Positions 15,691 through 24,117 of a DNA stretch of 64,000 nt are shown here, one piece after another. Position 1 is the stretch's first letter; every line of letters begins with the position of its first letter. The notes under the pieces are model-generated. The model was not told the origin of the DNA. It searched no databases and was given only the letters and a program-made list of their open reading frames with translations. The stretch is taken from positions 174,881-238,880 of the forward strand of contig NTXX01000078.1 in assembly GCA_002559145.1 (NCBI GenBank), written 5' to 3'. This stretch comes from Bacillus sp. AFS006103. Lineage in GTDB: Bacteria; Bacillota; Bacilli; Bacillales; Cytobacillaceae. The translations under genes and the position numbers were made by a program.

Positions 15691-16455
15691 TTATTTTTTG
15701 ATAACAATCGCTTGCTTCCCCATTTGCTCCCAAGCTTTAATAAAACTAGCCCGATTTAACTTCTGATTTTTTTCACCGTATGGATTATTAATATAGATAT
15801 ACTTTTCATCGTACCCCGTGATCACAACACTATGTTCACTAAAGGTAATATCAATTTTTCCCTGCGGCGTATTCCATGTTTGGAAAACTGAAACAGTCGC
15901 AAAACTTGATGTCGTAATAATCCAGACAGGAAGCCCTTGCCCTACTTGTTCTAAAACTTCATCAAACGAATGATTGGTTAAATTAACCGCTCGGTCACCA
16001 ACGTATTTTTGCGCAAGCTCCAAAACGGGACCATTATAAACTCCTAATCCTGGTCCATTGGCCATATCACCGACAAACCCAGCATTTGGATTACCTTTTT
16101 TTCCGTTATTATAGGTTAACGGAACGGTTTTCACCTTTTTGGCTAACTCATTTTTCGTTACTTTTAGACCGTGAAAATTAAGAATCATCGCTAGGCTCGT
16201 TATTTCACAGCCGTTGTAGAGTTTTGGAGCGTCCATTTGATTAATTAACGGAACATCTAACTTGATACTATCAGGCAATTTCGGTGCCTCTTTTGAAAAA
16301 AGAGCCAAGGTCCGTGTTTTTAACGATGCAGCTTCAGTGACTTTTTCAACGGTTTGACGGTCAAACTTTCCCTCATAAATTGTTTGAGCACTGATACCTA
16401 GAATGAAAACAACAGTAATTGCAATTAATATTTTATTCATATATAAACGTACCAT
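15691..16455 (-). CDS. C39-like papain-fold peptidase, membrane-anchored or secreted (YvpB-like)
   Basis: The protein (254 residues from ATG 16455, 249 from ATG 16440) begins with a hydrophobic helix that works as signal anchor. The rest is a C39_2-type peptidase domain: Cys83 in NGCEITSLAMILNFHG, the histidine in FSEHSVVITGYDE, and YINNPYGE as the third catalytic element. Bacillus YvpB has this layout. Such proteins act outside the cell on unknown substrates. The start is uncertain: AAGGA abuts the first ATG and is 15 bases from the second. Transcription is monocistronic, with a terminator at 15657-15685. Confidence 0.8.
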   Translation of the reverse strand: MVRLYMNKILIAITVVFILGISAQTIYEGKFDRQTVEKVTEAASLKTRTLALFSKEAPKLPDSIKLDVPLINQMDAPKLYNGCEITSLAMILNFHGLKVTKNELAKKVKTVPLTYNNGKKGNPNAGFVGDMANGPGLGVYNGPVLELAQKYVGDRAVNLTNHSFDEVLEQVGQGLPVWIITTSSFATVSVFQTWNTPQGKIDITFSEHSVVITGYDEKYIYINNPYGEKNQKLNRASFIKAWEQMGKQAIVIKK

Positions 16456-16590
16456 TCCTTGTTATAGACTTTGTTGAATGACAATTAGTACTAGTAATAT
16501 ACTACTATACTACCTTACTAAAAAACAATAAAGGAAACCAATTACCAATTCATGATACTATTTAAAACTTAAATTTTCCTTAAAAAAAAT

Positions 16591-16617
16591 TCCCTTTAGT
16601 AGTTTGAACTAAAGGGA
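16591..16617 (-). terminator. Intrinsic terminator after exporter genes
   Basis: TCCCTTTAGT and ACTAAAGGGA form a perfect ten-base stem; on the minus strand it is followed by ATTTTTTTT. It lies just downstream of the YjjB-like gene. Confidence 0.85.
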
Positions 16618-16622
16618 GTAGG

Positions 16623-17072
16623 TTAAATTCGTACCTTATTATGGTTAATTTTTCGAATAACTTGATTGATTACCTCTGAAAAGACTAACCCAAAGGCAAT
16701 TGAGCCTGCCAGCATCAGAACTTTTGCAGCTAAGGCAAGTGCCAAATTATAATCGTTCTCAACAAAATTTCGCATCGCATCATAGGCAAGACCTCCAGGA
16801 ACAAGTGGAATAATTCCAGCGACACTATAAATAATGACAGGGGTTTTATAGAACTTTGCTAATTGTTGACTGAGAACAGCGATAAAAACAGTCGCTGCAA
16901 GTGTGGCTAAAATCGCATTATTTGAGTAATCCTCCAGCAGATAATAAATTAACCAGCCGCCCATTCCAATCAGCCCGCACCTCACTAAAGTTTCTTTCGG
17001 TGCATTAAATAGAATTCCAAAGGCTCCCGTTGCCAAAAAACTTGTTATTGCCTGAGCAAGAACTGCCATCAT
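16623..17072 (-). CDS. ThrE-type exporter, small subunit (YjjB-like)
   Basis: The 149-residue protein has four to five hydrophobic helices and the GIIPLVPGGLAYDAMRNFVENDY motif of the C-terminal half of threonine/serine exporters (DUF3815/YjjB). In this organism the exporter is split into two genes. It is separated from the larger subunit by 15 bases. The predicted role is export of threonine, serine or, as proposed for E. coli YjjPB, succinate. Confidence 0.83.
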   Translation of the reverse strand: MMAVLAQAITSFLATGAFGILFNAPKETLVRCGLIGMGGWLIYYLLEDYSNNAILATLAATVFIAVLSQQLAKFYKTPVIIYSVAGIIPLVPGGLAYDAMRNFVENDYNLALALAAKVLMLAGSIAFGLVFSEVINQVIRKINHNKVRI

Positions 17073-17087
17073 AAATACACCACCCCC

Positions 17088-17849
17088 TTATAAAAATGAT
17101 AAGACCACCGCGATTCCTGCCCCAATCGCAAAAGCCGTCAGAAATGCTTCTGCCCCCTTCGATAACCCTGAAACTAGGTGTCCGGCCATTAAATCGCGAA
17201 TCGCATTGGTCAATAAAAGACCGGGAACCAATGTCATCACCGACCCGATTATAATTTTATCTAATTGCTGACCGACTCCCATTTTCACAAACAAAAAAGA
17301 AAGCAATCCAATCACAAACGATGCTAAGAATTCCGAGAAAAACTTGATGGGGACAAAGCGATGGAAGTAAACAAAGCTTAGATACCCCATTCCTCCTGAA
17401 ATCATTGCTGGAATAAAATCATTCCAGCCTCCCTCAAACATAATCATAAAACAACCGCTCGCGAGCGATGCTGCTGCCACTTGGACACGAAAAGGGAACG
17501 TTACATCTAAAGAGTCTATTTCTTTTAGATGCTCCATTGCTTCTTCTAGGGTCACATCTCCACTCGTAATTCTTCTCGAGATGCTATTGACCATTGAAAC
17601 TTTTTTCAAGTCGGTTGACCGCTCCGATATTCTTATCAGCTTCGTCTTAGTTGGCTCTGTACCTTCTGCTGAAAAAATAATGCCGGTCGGAGTTACATAA
17701 CTATGCGTCCGTTCTATCCCGAAGGCTGCAGCAATTCGCATCATCGTATCTTCGACCCGATAGGTCTCCCCTCCGCTTTGGAGCATGATTTTGCCCGCGA
17801 GCAGGCAGACCTCCATAATTTCATAAGTTCGTTCTACTGGTTTTTCCAT
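17088..17849 (-). CDS. ThrE-type exporter, large subunit (YjjP-like)
   Basis: The 253-residue protein has a soluble N-terminal part with the conserved AGKIMLQSGGETYRVEDTMMRIA segment and TPTGIIFS, followed by five membrane helices with LTLVPGLLLTNAIRDLMAGH-like residues near 200. This is the DUF1212/YjjP family. ATG 17849 was chosen for the TGGTGAG ribosome site; an upstream ATG nine codons earlier has no such site. It pairs with the YjjB-like gene downstream to form the complete exporter. Confidence 0.83.
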   Translation of the reverse strand: MEKPVERTYEIMEVCLLAGKIMLQSGGETYRVEDTMMRIAAAFGIERTHSYVTPTGIIFSAEGTEPTKTKLIRISERSTDLKKVSMVNSISRRITSGDVTLEEAMEHLKEIDSLDVTFPFRVQVAAASLASGCFMIMFEGGWNDFIPAMISGGMGYLSFVYFHRFVPIKFFSEFLASFVIGLLSFLFVKMGVGQQLDKIIIGSVMTLVPGLLLTNAIRDLMAGHLVSGLSKGAEAFLTAFAIGAGIAVVLSFL

Positions 17850-18020
17850 TATCTCACCACACACAATTCTGCACATTTTTTTCTTAGTTTAAATTAAAAC
17901 TCAGGTTTAATCAAAATTGATATACTCTATAGCAAAATATGCATGCTCAATTAAAAAATCCAATATTTTATAATTATGATAAATATTATCAAGTATTTCT
18001 ATACAGTATAAGTAAACTTG

Positions 18021-18038
18021 TTATATAATATTATATAA
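18021..18038. promoter_or_regulatory. Palindromic operator candidate at frlR promoter
   Basis: TTATATAATATTATATAA is a perfect 18-base palindrome about 30 bases before the start of the GntR-type regulator gene, overlapping possible -10 sequences. Its ATATAA halves are shared with the palindrome before frlB (23941-23954), which suggests autoregulation by the same repressor. Confidence 0.5.
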
Positions 18039-18067
18039 TGACTTATTGTTCGAAAGGAAATTTTATC

Positions 18068-18796
18068 ATGAAATTAAACAATTCAATCTCCACTCCCTTA
18101 TATGACCAGTTAAAACAAATTTTAAAAGAAGCTATTGATCAAGGGGTTTATAAATCGGGTGAAAGGCTGCCGAATGAAACCGAATTATGCGAGTTATATG
18201 GCGTTAGCCGAATAACCGTAAGAAGAGCCATTCAAGATTTAGCCGATGAAGGGTTTTTAGAGCGAAAACAAGGGAAGGGAACATTCGTCACAAGAACCAA
18301 AATTGCACGGGAACTGGTTTCCATTGATGGATTCACCGACTTTAGTAAGCAAATAGGGAAAAACCCTTCCAAGCGAATTCTCGCCTGTGAAGAAATGAAA
18401 GCGGCTCCCGATATTGCTGAAGCACTTCAAATCGCTATTGATTCACCAGTATTAAAGTTGGTCAGGATCATGTCGATCGACCAACAGCCGTTTGTTCTAG
18501 ATGTAGCCCATTACTCGTTAGAACGTTTCCCAAATTTAATGTCACACTTTACCGAACATGAATCTACTTATGAAGTCTTGAAAAATATTTACCAAATCAA
18601 TATTAAATCTGGCTCAAGTAAAAAAATTATCACTGTCATACCAGCTTCCACATTAGAGGCAGAATATTTGGATTGCGAAATCGGCGCGACACTATTTAAT
18701 ATTGATAAAACCGTCTACGACGAAACAGGAGTACCCATTCATATTTCAAATTTCAAGACACAAACCCAACTGATTGCACTTACGATAACAACGTAA
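18068..18796 (+). CDS. frlR: GntR/HutC-family regulator of fructosamine operon
   Basis: The 242-residue protein has an N-terminal GntR winged helix (about 5-70, with PNETELCELYGVSRITVRRA) and a C-terminal UTRA ligand-binding domain. It lies beside, and convergent on, the frl catabolic operon, like FrlR (YurK) of Bacillus subtilis. UTRA regulators of this type bind phosphorylated sugars; here fructosamine-6-phosphate is expected. ATG 18068 has AAAGGA upstream and replaces an in-frame ATG ten codons earlier that lacks a ribosome site. Confidence 0.83.
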   Translation: MKLNNSISTPLYDQLKQILKEAIDQGVYKSGERLPNETELCELYGVSRITVRRAIQDLADEGFLERKQGKGTFVTRTKIARELVSIDGFTDFSKQIGKNPSKRILACEEMKAAPDIAEALQIAIDSPVLKLVRIMSIDQQPFVLDVAHYSLERFPNLMSHFTEHESTYEVLKNIYQINIKSGSSKKIITVIPASTLEAEYLDCEIGATLFNIDKTVYDETGVPIHISNFKTQTQLIALTITT

Positions 18797-18800
18797 AAAT

Positions 18801-18835
18801 AAAGGAATGAATATGGGTATCCATATCATTCCTTT
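18801..18835. terminator. Bidirectional terminator between frlR and frlD
   Basis: AAAGGAATGAATATGG and CCATATCATTCCTTT form a long stem with one bulged A, with A/T-runs on both sides, between the convergent frlR and frlD genes. Confidence 0.85.
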
Positions 18836-18840
18836 TATTT

Positions 18841-19662
18841 TTATGTTGTTAATTGTTTACCATGACCGAATGCACCATTCACTTCACAAGTTCTTGCCGC
18901 AATTTGTGCCGCTGCTTTCAATGATTCTTCAATAGTTAACCCATTAAAATGATGGGTTAAAAACCCTGCAATAAAAGAATCACCCGCACCTAGTGTATCA
19001 ATCACATTTGCTTCAACTATTCCCTGTTCGTATCGTTTGTTATTATGAGACATAACTACGCCCTTTGAACCTCTCGTGATAATGATAAACGGCGTTCCAA
19101 GTCCATGTATTTTAAGGAATAACTCTTCTAATTCAACTTCAGTCAAATCACTTCCTGAAATAAACGCAAACTGGATATGTGGACAAACCCTTTCTAAAAG
19201 TTCCACCGAAAAATGATTTGAAAAATCATAGGATATCGGTAAGTATTGTTTTAGCAATGGTAATTCTTCATCTAAATGACTATATAGACTGGTATGTACC
19301 ACATCATTCGATTTGATGTATTCATAGTCATCCACTGTTAGATTAAGCTTGAGTTTAGCCTGTACTCCGCCTTTATTTGATTTAACAAAGATTCGGTCTC
19401 CTTCCTCATTTAGATCGACAAATGCCTTTCCGCTATCCCCAACTGCTCTTCGTACATGACTCGCATCTACTAAGTTCTTGCTTAAAGAATCTAGAATATG
19501 ATCTCCTTCAATATCCGTACCCACAATCCCTATATAAGCCGCGGACTCCGCTCCACTTTGTTTGGCTAATACCGCAACATTTAAGGCATTCCCACCTGGA
19601 AACATTTCGTTACGATCCTGGTAAATATCAACAACACTATCACCTATTCCAATAATTCTCAT
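18841..19662 (-). CDS. frlD: Fructosamine kinase, PfkB family
   Basis: The 273-residue protein shows the PfkB fold: N-terminal GIGDSVVDIY, FPGGNALNVAVLA near residue 22, and the C-terminal anion-hole/catalytic motif DTLGAGDSFIAGF. It phosphorylates fructosamines (for example fructose-amino acids) at C6 so that FrlB can cleave them. It is the last gene of frlBONMD, the same order as in B. subtilis. ATG 19662 was chosen because AAGGAG precedes it by nine bases; an earlier ATG lies inside frlM. Confidence 0.87.
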   Translation of the reverse strand: MRIIGIGDSVVDIYQDRNEMFPGGNALNVAVLAKQSGAESAAYIGIVGTDIEGDHILDSLSKNLVDASHVRRAVGDSGKAFVDLNEEGDRIFVKSNKGGVQAKLKLNLTVDDYEYIKSNDVVHTSLYSHLDEELPLLKQYLPISYDFSNHFSVELLERVCPHIQFAFISGSDLTEVELEELFLKIHGLGTPFIIITRGSKGVVMSHNNKRYEQGIVEANVIDTLGAGDSFIAGFLTHHFNGLTIEESLKAAAQIAARTCEVNGAFGHGKQLTT

Positions 19663-19678
19663 AATTTCCCACTCCTTT

Positions 19679-20572
19679 TTATCCTTTAACACTTCCTGAG
19701 GATAAACCTCGAATAAAATACTTCTGCATGAACATAAATAAGAGAATAATCGGTAAAGCTGAAATCATTAGGCCGGCCATAAGAACCCCCCAATTGGTTT
19801 GCAAGGCATCCCTAAATTGCATCAATCCGGCAGGTATTGTTTTTAACGCATCTGAATCAACAAAGATTAACGCAAACATAAATTCATTCCAAGTATAATA
19901 AGCAGTTAACACAACAGCTGTTAGTAATATCGGCTTATTTAAAGGAATAAATATTTTCGTAAAAATGGTCCACGTATTACAGCCATCCAAAAAGGCAGAT
20001 TCCTCTAATTCTCTTGGAACCTCTAGAAAAGCTGCTCTTATCAAAAGAATTGTGATTGGAATTCGGTAGGCTACATATGGAAAGATCATCGCAAAGTAGG
20101 TATCATGAATTCCTAATAATTGAATCAGTTTATATAGCGGAACTAAGCTGACTTGTGGGGAGAGCATCATTCCGCCCATACAGAAAACAAGCAGGATATT
20201 CTTCCCTTTAAATTCAAATCTGGATAAACTATAAGCGCCAAGTGCACTTATTAATACTGTGATGAAGCAGGTCGTAGCTGTAACAATTAAACTATTAACA
20301 AAATATCCAGAGATCCCAGTGTTCCAAGCCTCCGTATAATTGGAAAACAACCACTCCTTCGGTAATGCCCAGCTGCTGGAGAATATTTCTGAAGTGGACT
20401 TAAATGAGTTAATCACCATCCAAAATAGAGGATAAGCAATTACCACAAAATACAAGATTAGGATAGTAAAGATGGGCAAACCTTTAACAATTTTCGTCTG
20501 CTTCCTATATTTCGTTGTGATTGGAATCGAATGATGATAGTCCATTACTTTGCTTGTCTCCACTCTAAACAT
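19679..20572 (-). CDS. frlM: Fructosamine ABC transporter permease
   Basis: The 297-residue inner-membrane protein has six helices and the MalG-type EAA motif (EESAFLDGCNTWTIFTKIFIP, around residue 200) that contacts the ATPase. It follows frlN with an eight-base overlap. No ATPase gene is present in the operon, which fits the known use of a shared ATPase (MsmX or FrlP) by this transporter family in Bacillus. The C-terminus ends in RGLSSGSVKG, typical of MalG relatives. Confidence 0.86.
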   Translation of the reverse strand: MFRVETSKVMDYHHSIPITTKYRKQTKIVKGLPIFTILILYFVVIAYPLFWMVINSFKSTSEIFSSSWALPKEWLFSNYTEAWNTGISGYFVNSLIVTATTCFITVLISALGAYSLSRFEFKGKNILLVFCMGGMMLSPQVSLVPLYKLIQLLGIHDTYFAMIFPYVAYRIPITILLIRAAFLEVPRELEESAFLDGCNTWTIFTKIFIPLNKPILLTAVVLTAYYTWNEFMFALIFVDSDALKTIPAGLMQFRDALQTNWGVLMAGLMISALPIILLFMFMQKYFIRGLSSGSVKG

Positions 20573-21446
20573 CCTTTCCTGTTTTAAATACTTTCAGCTG
20601 AACCAAGGAAACAATTAAGGTAATCATTAAAATTACGGTCGCCACAGCAGAGGCATAGCCCATTTGGTCTTTCCCAAAAGCGGAATGGTAGAGTAATGTT
20701 CCTAAAACTTCACTTGAGTTACCTGGTCCTCCGCCAGTCAATATATACGGTTCATTAAAAACGGTAAAGGCACCGGTTAAGGTGATAAGTGTTGTAACGA
20801 AGAACATCTCTTTTACTTGAGGAACAGTAATTGAAAAGAATTTACGAATTTTCCCTGCCCCATCAATCTCGGCAGCCTCATACAACTCTTGGGGGATATT
20901 TTGAATCGCAACAATAAATAACATCATAATGTAACCAATACTTTGCCACTGCGAGACTGCAATAACAGCGAAAATAGCTGTTTCAGATTCTCCCAGCCAA
21001 GCCTTGGTCAAATTTTCAAGTCCTAATATATTTAGGAGTCCATTTAAAATTCCGATATCCGGGTTATAAACAAACGTAAATAGTAAAGCGATAACCGTCA
21101 TTGATATCACAACCGGAAGGAAAAACACGGTTCTGAATATCCCACTAACGAGTCGGATCAATTTATCTTCAAGGATAGCTGCTAAAATAAGTCCGCCAAA
21201 TACCTGAAAGATAATCGAGATTACTGCATACCAGAGATTATTTTTTAAAGCTATATAAAAAACATCATCTTTAAAAAGATTCAGGAAATTTTCGAAGCCA
21301 ACAAATGTTTTTTCTACTGAAAACGCAGAGAAATCATAGAAACTATAAAAAAAGTTTTCAACGATTGGATAATAAACAAAAAGGGCCAAAAAGATTAAGC
21401 AAGGTGCAATATATAGGTATGGTAACCATTTGTTTGTATTTTGCAT
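20565..21446 (-). CDS. frlN: Fructosamine ABC transporter permease
   Basis: The 293-residue MalF-type permease has six helices and an EAA loop (ELYEAAEIDGAGKIRKFFSI, around residue 190). It forms the membrane channel together with the product of the overlapping frlM gene. AGGGGAG precedes the ATG. A terminator-like hairpin between frlO and this gene should keep permease levels below those of the binding protein. Confidence 0.86.
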   Translation of the reverse strand: MQNTNKWLPYLYIAPCLIFLALFVYYPIVENFFYSFYDFSAFSVEKTFVGFENFLNLFKDDVFYIALKNNLWYAVISIIFQVFGGLILAAILEDKLIRLVSGIFRTVFFLPVVISMTVIALLFTFVYNPDIGILNGLLNILGLENLTKAWLGESETAIFAVIAVSQWQSIGYIMMLFIVAIQNIPQELYEAAEIDGAGKIRKFFSITVPQVKEMFFVTTLITLTGAFTVFNEPYILTGGGPGNSSEVLGTLLYHSAFGKDQMGYASAVATVILMITLIVSLVQLKVFKTGKDV

Positions 21447-21484
21447 AATAACTCCCCTTTTTTTAAAAGGCGTATCTTTGGAAA

Positions 21485-21511
21485 AAAGGTGGTCAACTTA
21501 CAACCACCTTT
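21485..21511 (-). terminator. Partial terminator between frlO and frlN
   Basis: AAAGGTGGT and ACCACCTTT form a perfect nine-base stem followed on the minus strand by TTTTTTCC. Its position after the binding-protein gene is the usual way of making binding protein exceed permease. Confidence 0.75.
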
Positions 21512-21519
21512 CTGGCTTC

Positions 21520-22812
21520 CTATTTTTTTGCTGACGCCTTCACTTCTTTTGCTGCTGCTCTGACATCCTTCATCACATCTTCAGGACTTTTCTTTCCGTC
21601 TAACATTAGCTGCGTCCCATTTAAATAAGCATCGACGATTTTAATATCAACTGCAGTATCAAACCATAAGTACGTTTGCTCGGCATTAACAATTAAATTG
21701 ATGGCATCCTGTTGAAGCTTAGACGCATTCGCTTCTGTTGTTGTCCCTTTAACTGCACTATACTCACTAACTTCTTTTAATTGTTCTGTTCCTTTTTCCT
21801 TTGAGGTTAAGAATTTAACAAATTCCATTGCTTCTTTCGGATGCTTTGTTTTCGAAGAAATCATGATTCCTTCTGGGGCTGCTGTGATGGAGTTAGCATT
21901 TCCTTCTCCACCTTCTACTCCCGGTACATTAAATACACCTAAATCTTCTTTTAAAGATGGTTCAATCAGTCCGATTTCTGCAAGCTGGAAGAAGCCGATT
22001 GCTGCTTTACCGCTGTTAAATAACTCACGCGAATACTCATGGTCTACAGAGTTAACGCCTTTATTAAAGTACGGCTTAAGCTCCATGAATTTTTCTAATG
22101 CCTTTACGTAACCTGGGTGCGAGAAATCACCTTCTGAATTTTTAGGATCATAATCTTTATCAAGAACGTCCTGCGGTACCATCAATTGATTTAATGTTCC
22201 AATATAATGTGAAATCGTCCAAGGTGCTTTACTTCCAAATGCAATTGGTGTAAGTCCTGCGGCCTTTACCTTTTTAGAGACCTCAATAAGCCCAGACCAT
22301 GTAGTTGGGACCTCAAGATTTAAATCCCTGAAAATTTTCTTATTATAAAAGAAGGCCTTACCGTCAGTGGACCACGGAATCCCATAAATTTTACTATCTA
22401 ATGTGAAGGCATTGAACTGGGAAGCAATAATTTGATCCGACCACGCCTTATCTTCCTTAACATAGTTAGTTAAATCAAGCGATTGTCCTTGACGTGCGAA
22501 GTTATAAGCAAATTCTCCACTCCAAGAAAAGAATACATCTGGAGGGGTACTTGAGCCTAAGACAACACGAATCTTTTCCTTATAAGAGTCGTTCAAGACC
22601 GCTTCTGTTTTAATTTTAATATTGGGATGCGCCTTCTCAAACTCTTTTACTGCTTTTTCAAAATACTGCTTTTTAGGTTGATTCGGCCAGCGATGGAAAA
22701 ACTTGAGTTCAACGACATCTTTTCCGTTCGTAGAACTAGAACTCTTAGAACAGCCAGCAAATAAAGATAGAAAAAGAATAGAAATAATACTTAAAATCAA
22801 TAACTTCTTCAT
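21520..22812 (-). CDS. frlO: Fructosamine ABC transporter binding lipoprotein
   Basis: The 430-residue protein has a lipoprotein signal ending in LFAGC (Cys21) and the extracytoplasmic solute-binding fold of family 1 (SBP_bac_1), with KTKHPKEAMEFVKFLTSKEKG near residue 325. It captures Amadori compounds at the cell surface for the FrlNM permease. GGAGGGG stands before the ATG. Position between frlB and frlN matches B. subtilis. Confidence 0.86.
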   Translation of the reverse strand: MKKLLILSIISILFLSLFAGCSKSSSSTNGKDVVELKFFHRWPNQPKKQYFEKAVKEFEKAHPNIKIKTEAVLNDSYKEKIRVVLGSSTPPDVFFSWSGEFAYNFARQGQSLDLTNYVKEDKAWSDQIIASQFNAFTLDSKIYGIPWSTDGKAFFYNKKIFRDLNLEVPTTWSGLIEVSKKVKAAGLTPIAFGSKAPWTISHYIGTLNQLMVPQDVLDKDYDPKNSEGDFSHPGYVKALEKFMELKPYFNKGVNSVDHEYSRELFNSGKAAIGFFQLAEIGLIEPSLKEDLGVFNVPGVEGGEGNANSITAAPEGIMISSKTKHPKEAMEFVKFLTSKEKGTEQLKEVSEYSAVKGTTTEANASKLQQDAINLIVNAEQTYLWFDTAVDIKIVDAYLNGTQLMLDGKKSPEDVMKDVRAAAKEVKASAKK

Positions 22813-22879
22813 TAAGCTTCCCCTCCAGAAAGGAATCCGTTTCTATAATTTAGCAGTCTAATGGTTATTTTACCTTGGA

Positions 22880-23869
22880 TTAGTATTCAACTGTCCACAT
22901 ATATCTTCTTTTTGATAGCGGATGATTTCGAGCTTCCGCCAACTGATCCGCATATTTTCTTAATACGTAATTTAAGACTAATGGAGCAATGTATCCCTGT
23001 ACTTCTTCTGCTACCCCAGTGAAATCGAAGTCTTTTGCGTCAAGGACAACCAATTTCTTGCCGTAAAGCTTAGAGAATTCTAGTGCTCTTTCTTCTAATG
23101 GTCTGGTTTCATCTAAACCAAGCAAGATTATGAAAGGTGTTTCTTCATCAATAATTTCAAATGGACCATGGAAGTATTCTCCTGCATGGATAGCATGGGA
23201 ATGAACCCATTGCATTTCCATTAGGATACAAATCGCATAGGAGTAGGCAACACCATAATTTACTCCGCTTGCCATTGTGTAAATGATTTTTTCATCTTTA
23301 TAATCTTGTCCAAATGCTGCTGCTTTTGATTGATAAAGCGCTGCTGCTTTTTCGTAAACATTTTGTAAATTCTCAAGACTTTCTTCTACTATACTAGCTT
23401 TTTTGTTATTTTCAACAACTTTCAGTACACCAAATACTAGTTGATATAAAACAGAATAGTTAGTAGTGAAAGCGTTTGCTCCTTCACCCCATTGGTACTT
23501 CAACACGACATCAGAAGCTAGTGCTAGTGGTGATCCTTCCACATTTGTTAAAGAAACGGCCAATGCCCCTTTTGATCTAGCAAATTTGGCTGCTTCTACT
23601 GTTTCAGGTGTGGTTCCTGAATGGGAGCACAGGATAACCAAGGAACCGCTTCCAAGTTTTGCATGATTACGATGGATAAATTCATTTGCACTAAAAAGAT
23701 GGGCATCAAGAACCTTTGCTTCACGGTCAATTACATACTTACTTGGATACATAATCGCAGAAGATCCTCCACATGCTACAAAGAAAACATTTGAAATATT
23801 TCTTTTTTCTACCTCTGCTAAAGCTTGTTGCACTTGATTTTTAACGTCAACTACTAATTCAGTCGTCAT
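22880..23869 (-). CDS. frlB: Fructosamine-6-phosphate deglycase, SIS domain
   Basis: The 329-residue protein has two SIS domains, with CSHSGTTPETVEAAKFA near residue 81 binding the sugar phosphate, and a C-terminal HPLSKRRYMWTVEY. It cleaves fructosamine-6-phosphate to glucose-6-phosphate and a free amine or amino acid. It is the first gene of frlBONMD. Upstream are a SigA promoter, a palindromic operator and a CodY-like box, so expression probably needs substrate and low amino-acid supply. Confidence 0.88.
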   Translation of the reverse strand: MTTELVVDVKNQVQQALAEVEKRNISNVFFVACGGSSAIMYPSKYVIDREAKVLDAHLFSANEFIHRNHAKLGSGSLVILCSHSGTTPETVEAAKFARSKGALAVSLTNVEGSPLALASDVVLKYQWGEGANAFTTNYSVLYQLVFGVLKVVENNKKASIVEESLENLQNVYEKAAALYQSKAAAFGQDYKDEKIIYTMASGVNYGVAYSYAICILMEMQWVHSHAIHAGEYFHGPFEIIDEETPFIILLGLDETRPLEERALEFSKLYGKKLVVLDAKDFDFTGVAEEVQGYIAPLVLNYVLRKYADQLAEARNHPLSKRRYMWTVEY

Positions 23870-23940
23870 TTTTGTTGCCTCCCTGATTTAATATTTTAGT
23901 GAATGAACACCAGTAATCCACCTAAACAACATACAACTTT

Positions 23941-23954
23941 ATATAACGTTATAT
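23941..23954. promoter_or_regulatory. Palindromic operator candidate before frlB
   Basis: ATATAACGTTATAT is a perfect 14-base palindrome just downstream of the frlB -10 element, followed by a further GTTATATATAAA half-site. This is a classic roadblock position for a repressor. It shares ATATAA halves with the palindrome before frlR. Confidence 0.6.
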
Positions 23955-23966
23955 GTTGTTATATAT

Positions 23967-23995
23967 AAATTACTATATTCTAAGACTATAGTCAA
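23967..23995 (-). promoter_or_regulatory. SigA promoter of frl operon
   Basis: On the minus strand TTGACT and TAATTT are separated by 17 bases, about 100 bases before the frlB ATG. Confidence 0.55.
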
Positions 23996-23998
23996 TGG

Positions 23999-24013
23999 AA
24001 TTGTCAGAAAAAT
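23999..24013 (-). promoter_or_regulatory. CodY-box-like sequence upstream of frl promoter
   Basis: AATTGTCAGAAAAAT matches the CodY consensus AATTTTCWGAAAATT at 13 of 15 positions and lies directly upstream of the -35 element. frlB is a known CodY target in B. subtilis; here binding is inference. Confidence 0.45.
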
Positions 24014-24035
24014 GAAACGACATTTCTCGACAAAG

Positions 24036-24062
24036 AAACACCTTCCTCGTTGGAAGGTGTTT
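24036..24062. terminator. Intrinsic terminator after yfkAB-like gene
   Basis: AAACACCTTCC and GGAAGGTGTTT form a perfect 11-base stem around TCGTT, 55 bases after the stop codon of the radical SAM gene; TTTCTTTG follows on the minus strand. Confidence 0.75.
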
Positions 24063-24117
24063 AAAAATTAGTAGATATTCATAGTTAATAAACCATTATT
24101 GCATAATCCTGCTTATG

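Noticed and set aside
15494..15733. 79-codon minus-strand frame in the noncoding gap
   Set aside because: It crosses two hairpins, overlaps the 3' end of the peptidase gene, has no ribosome site and unlikely composition.
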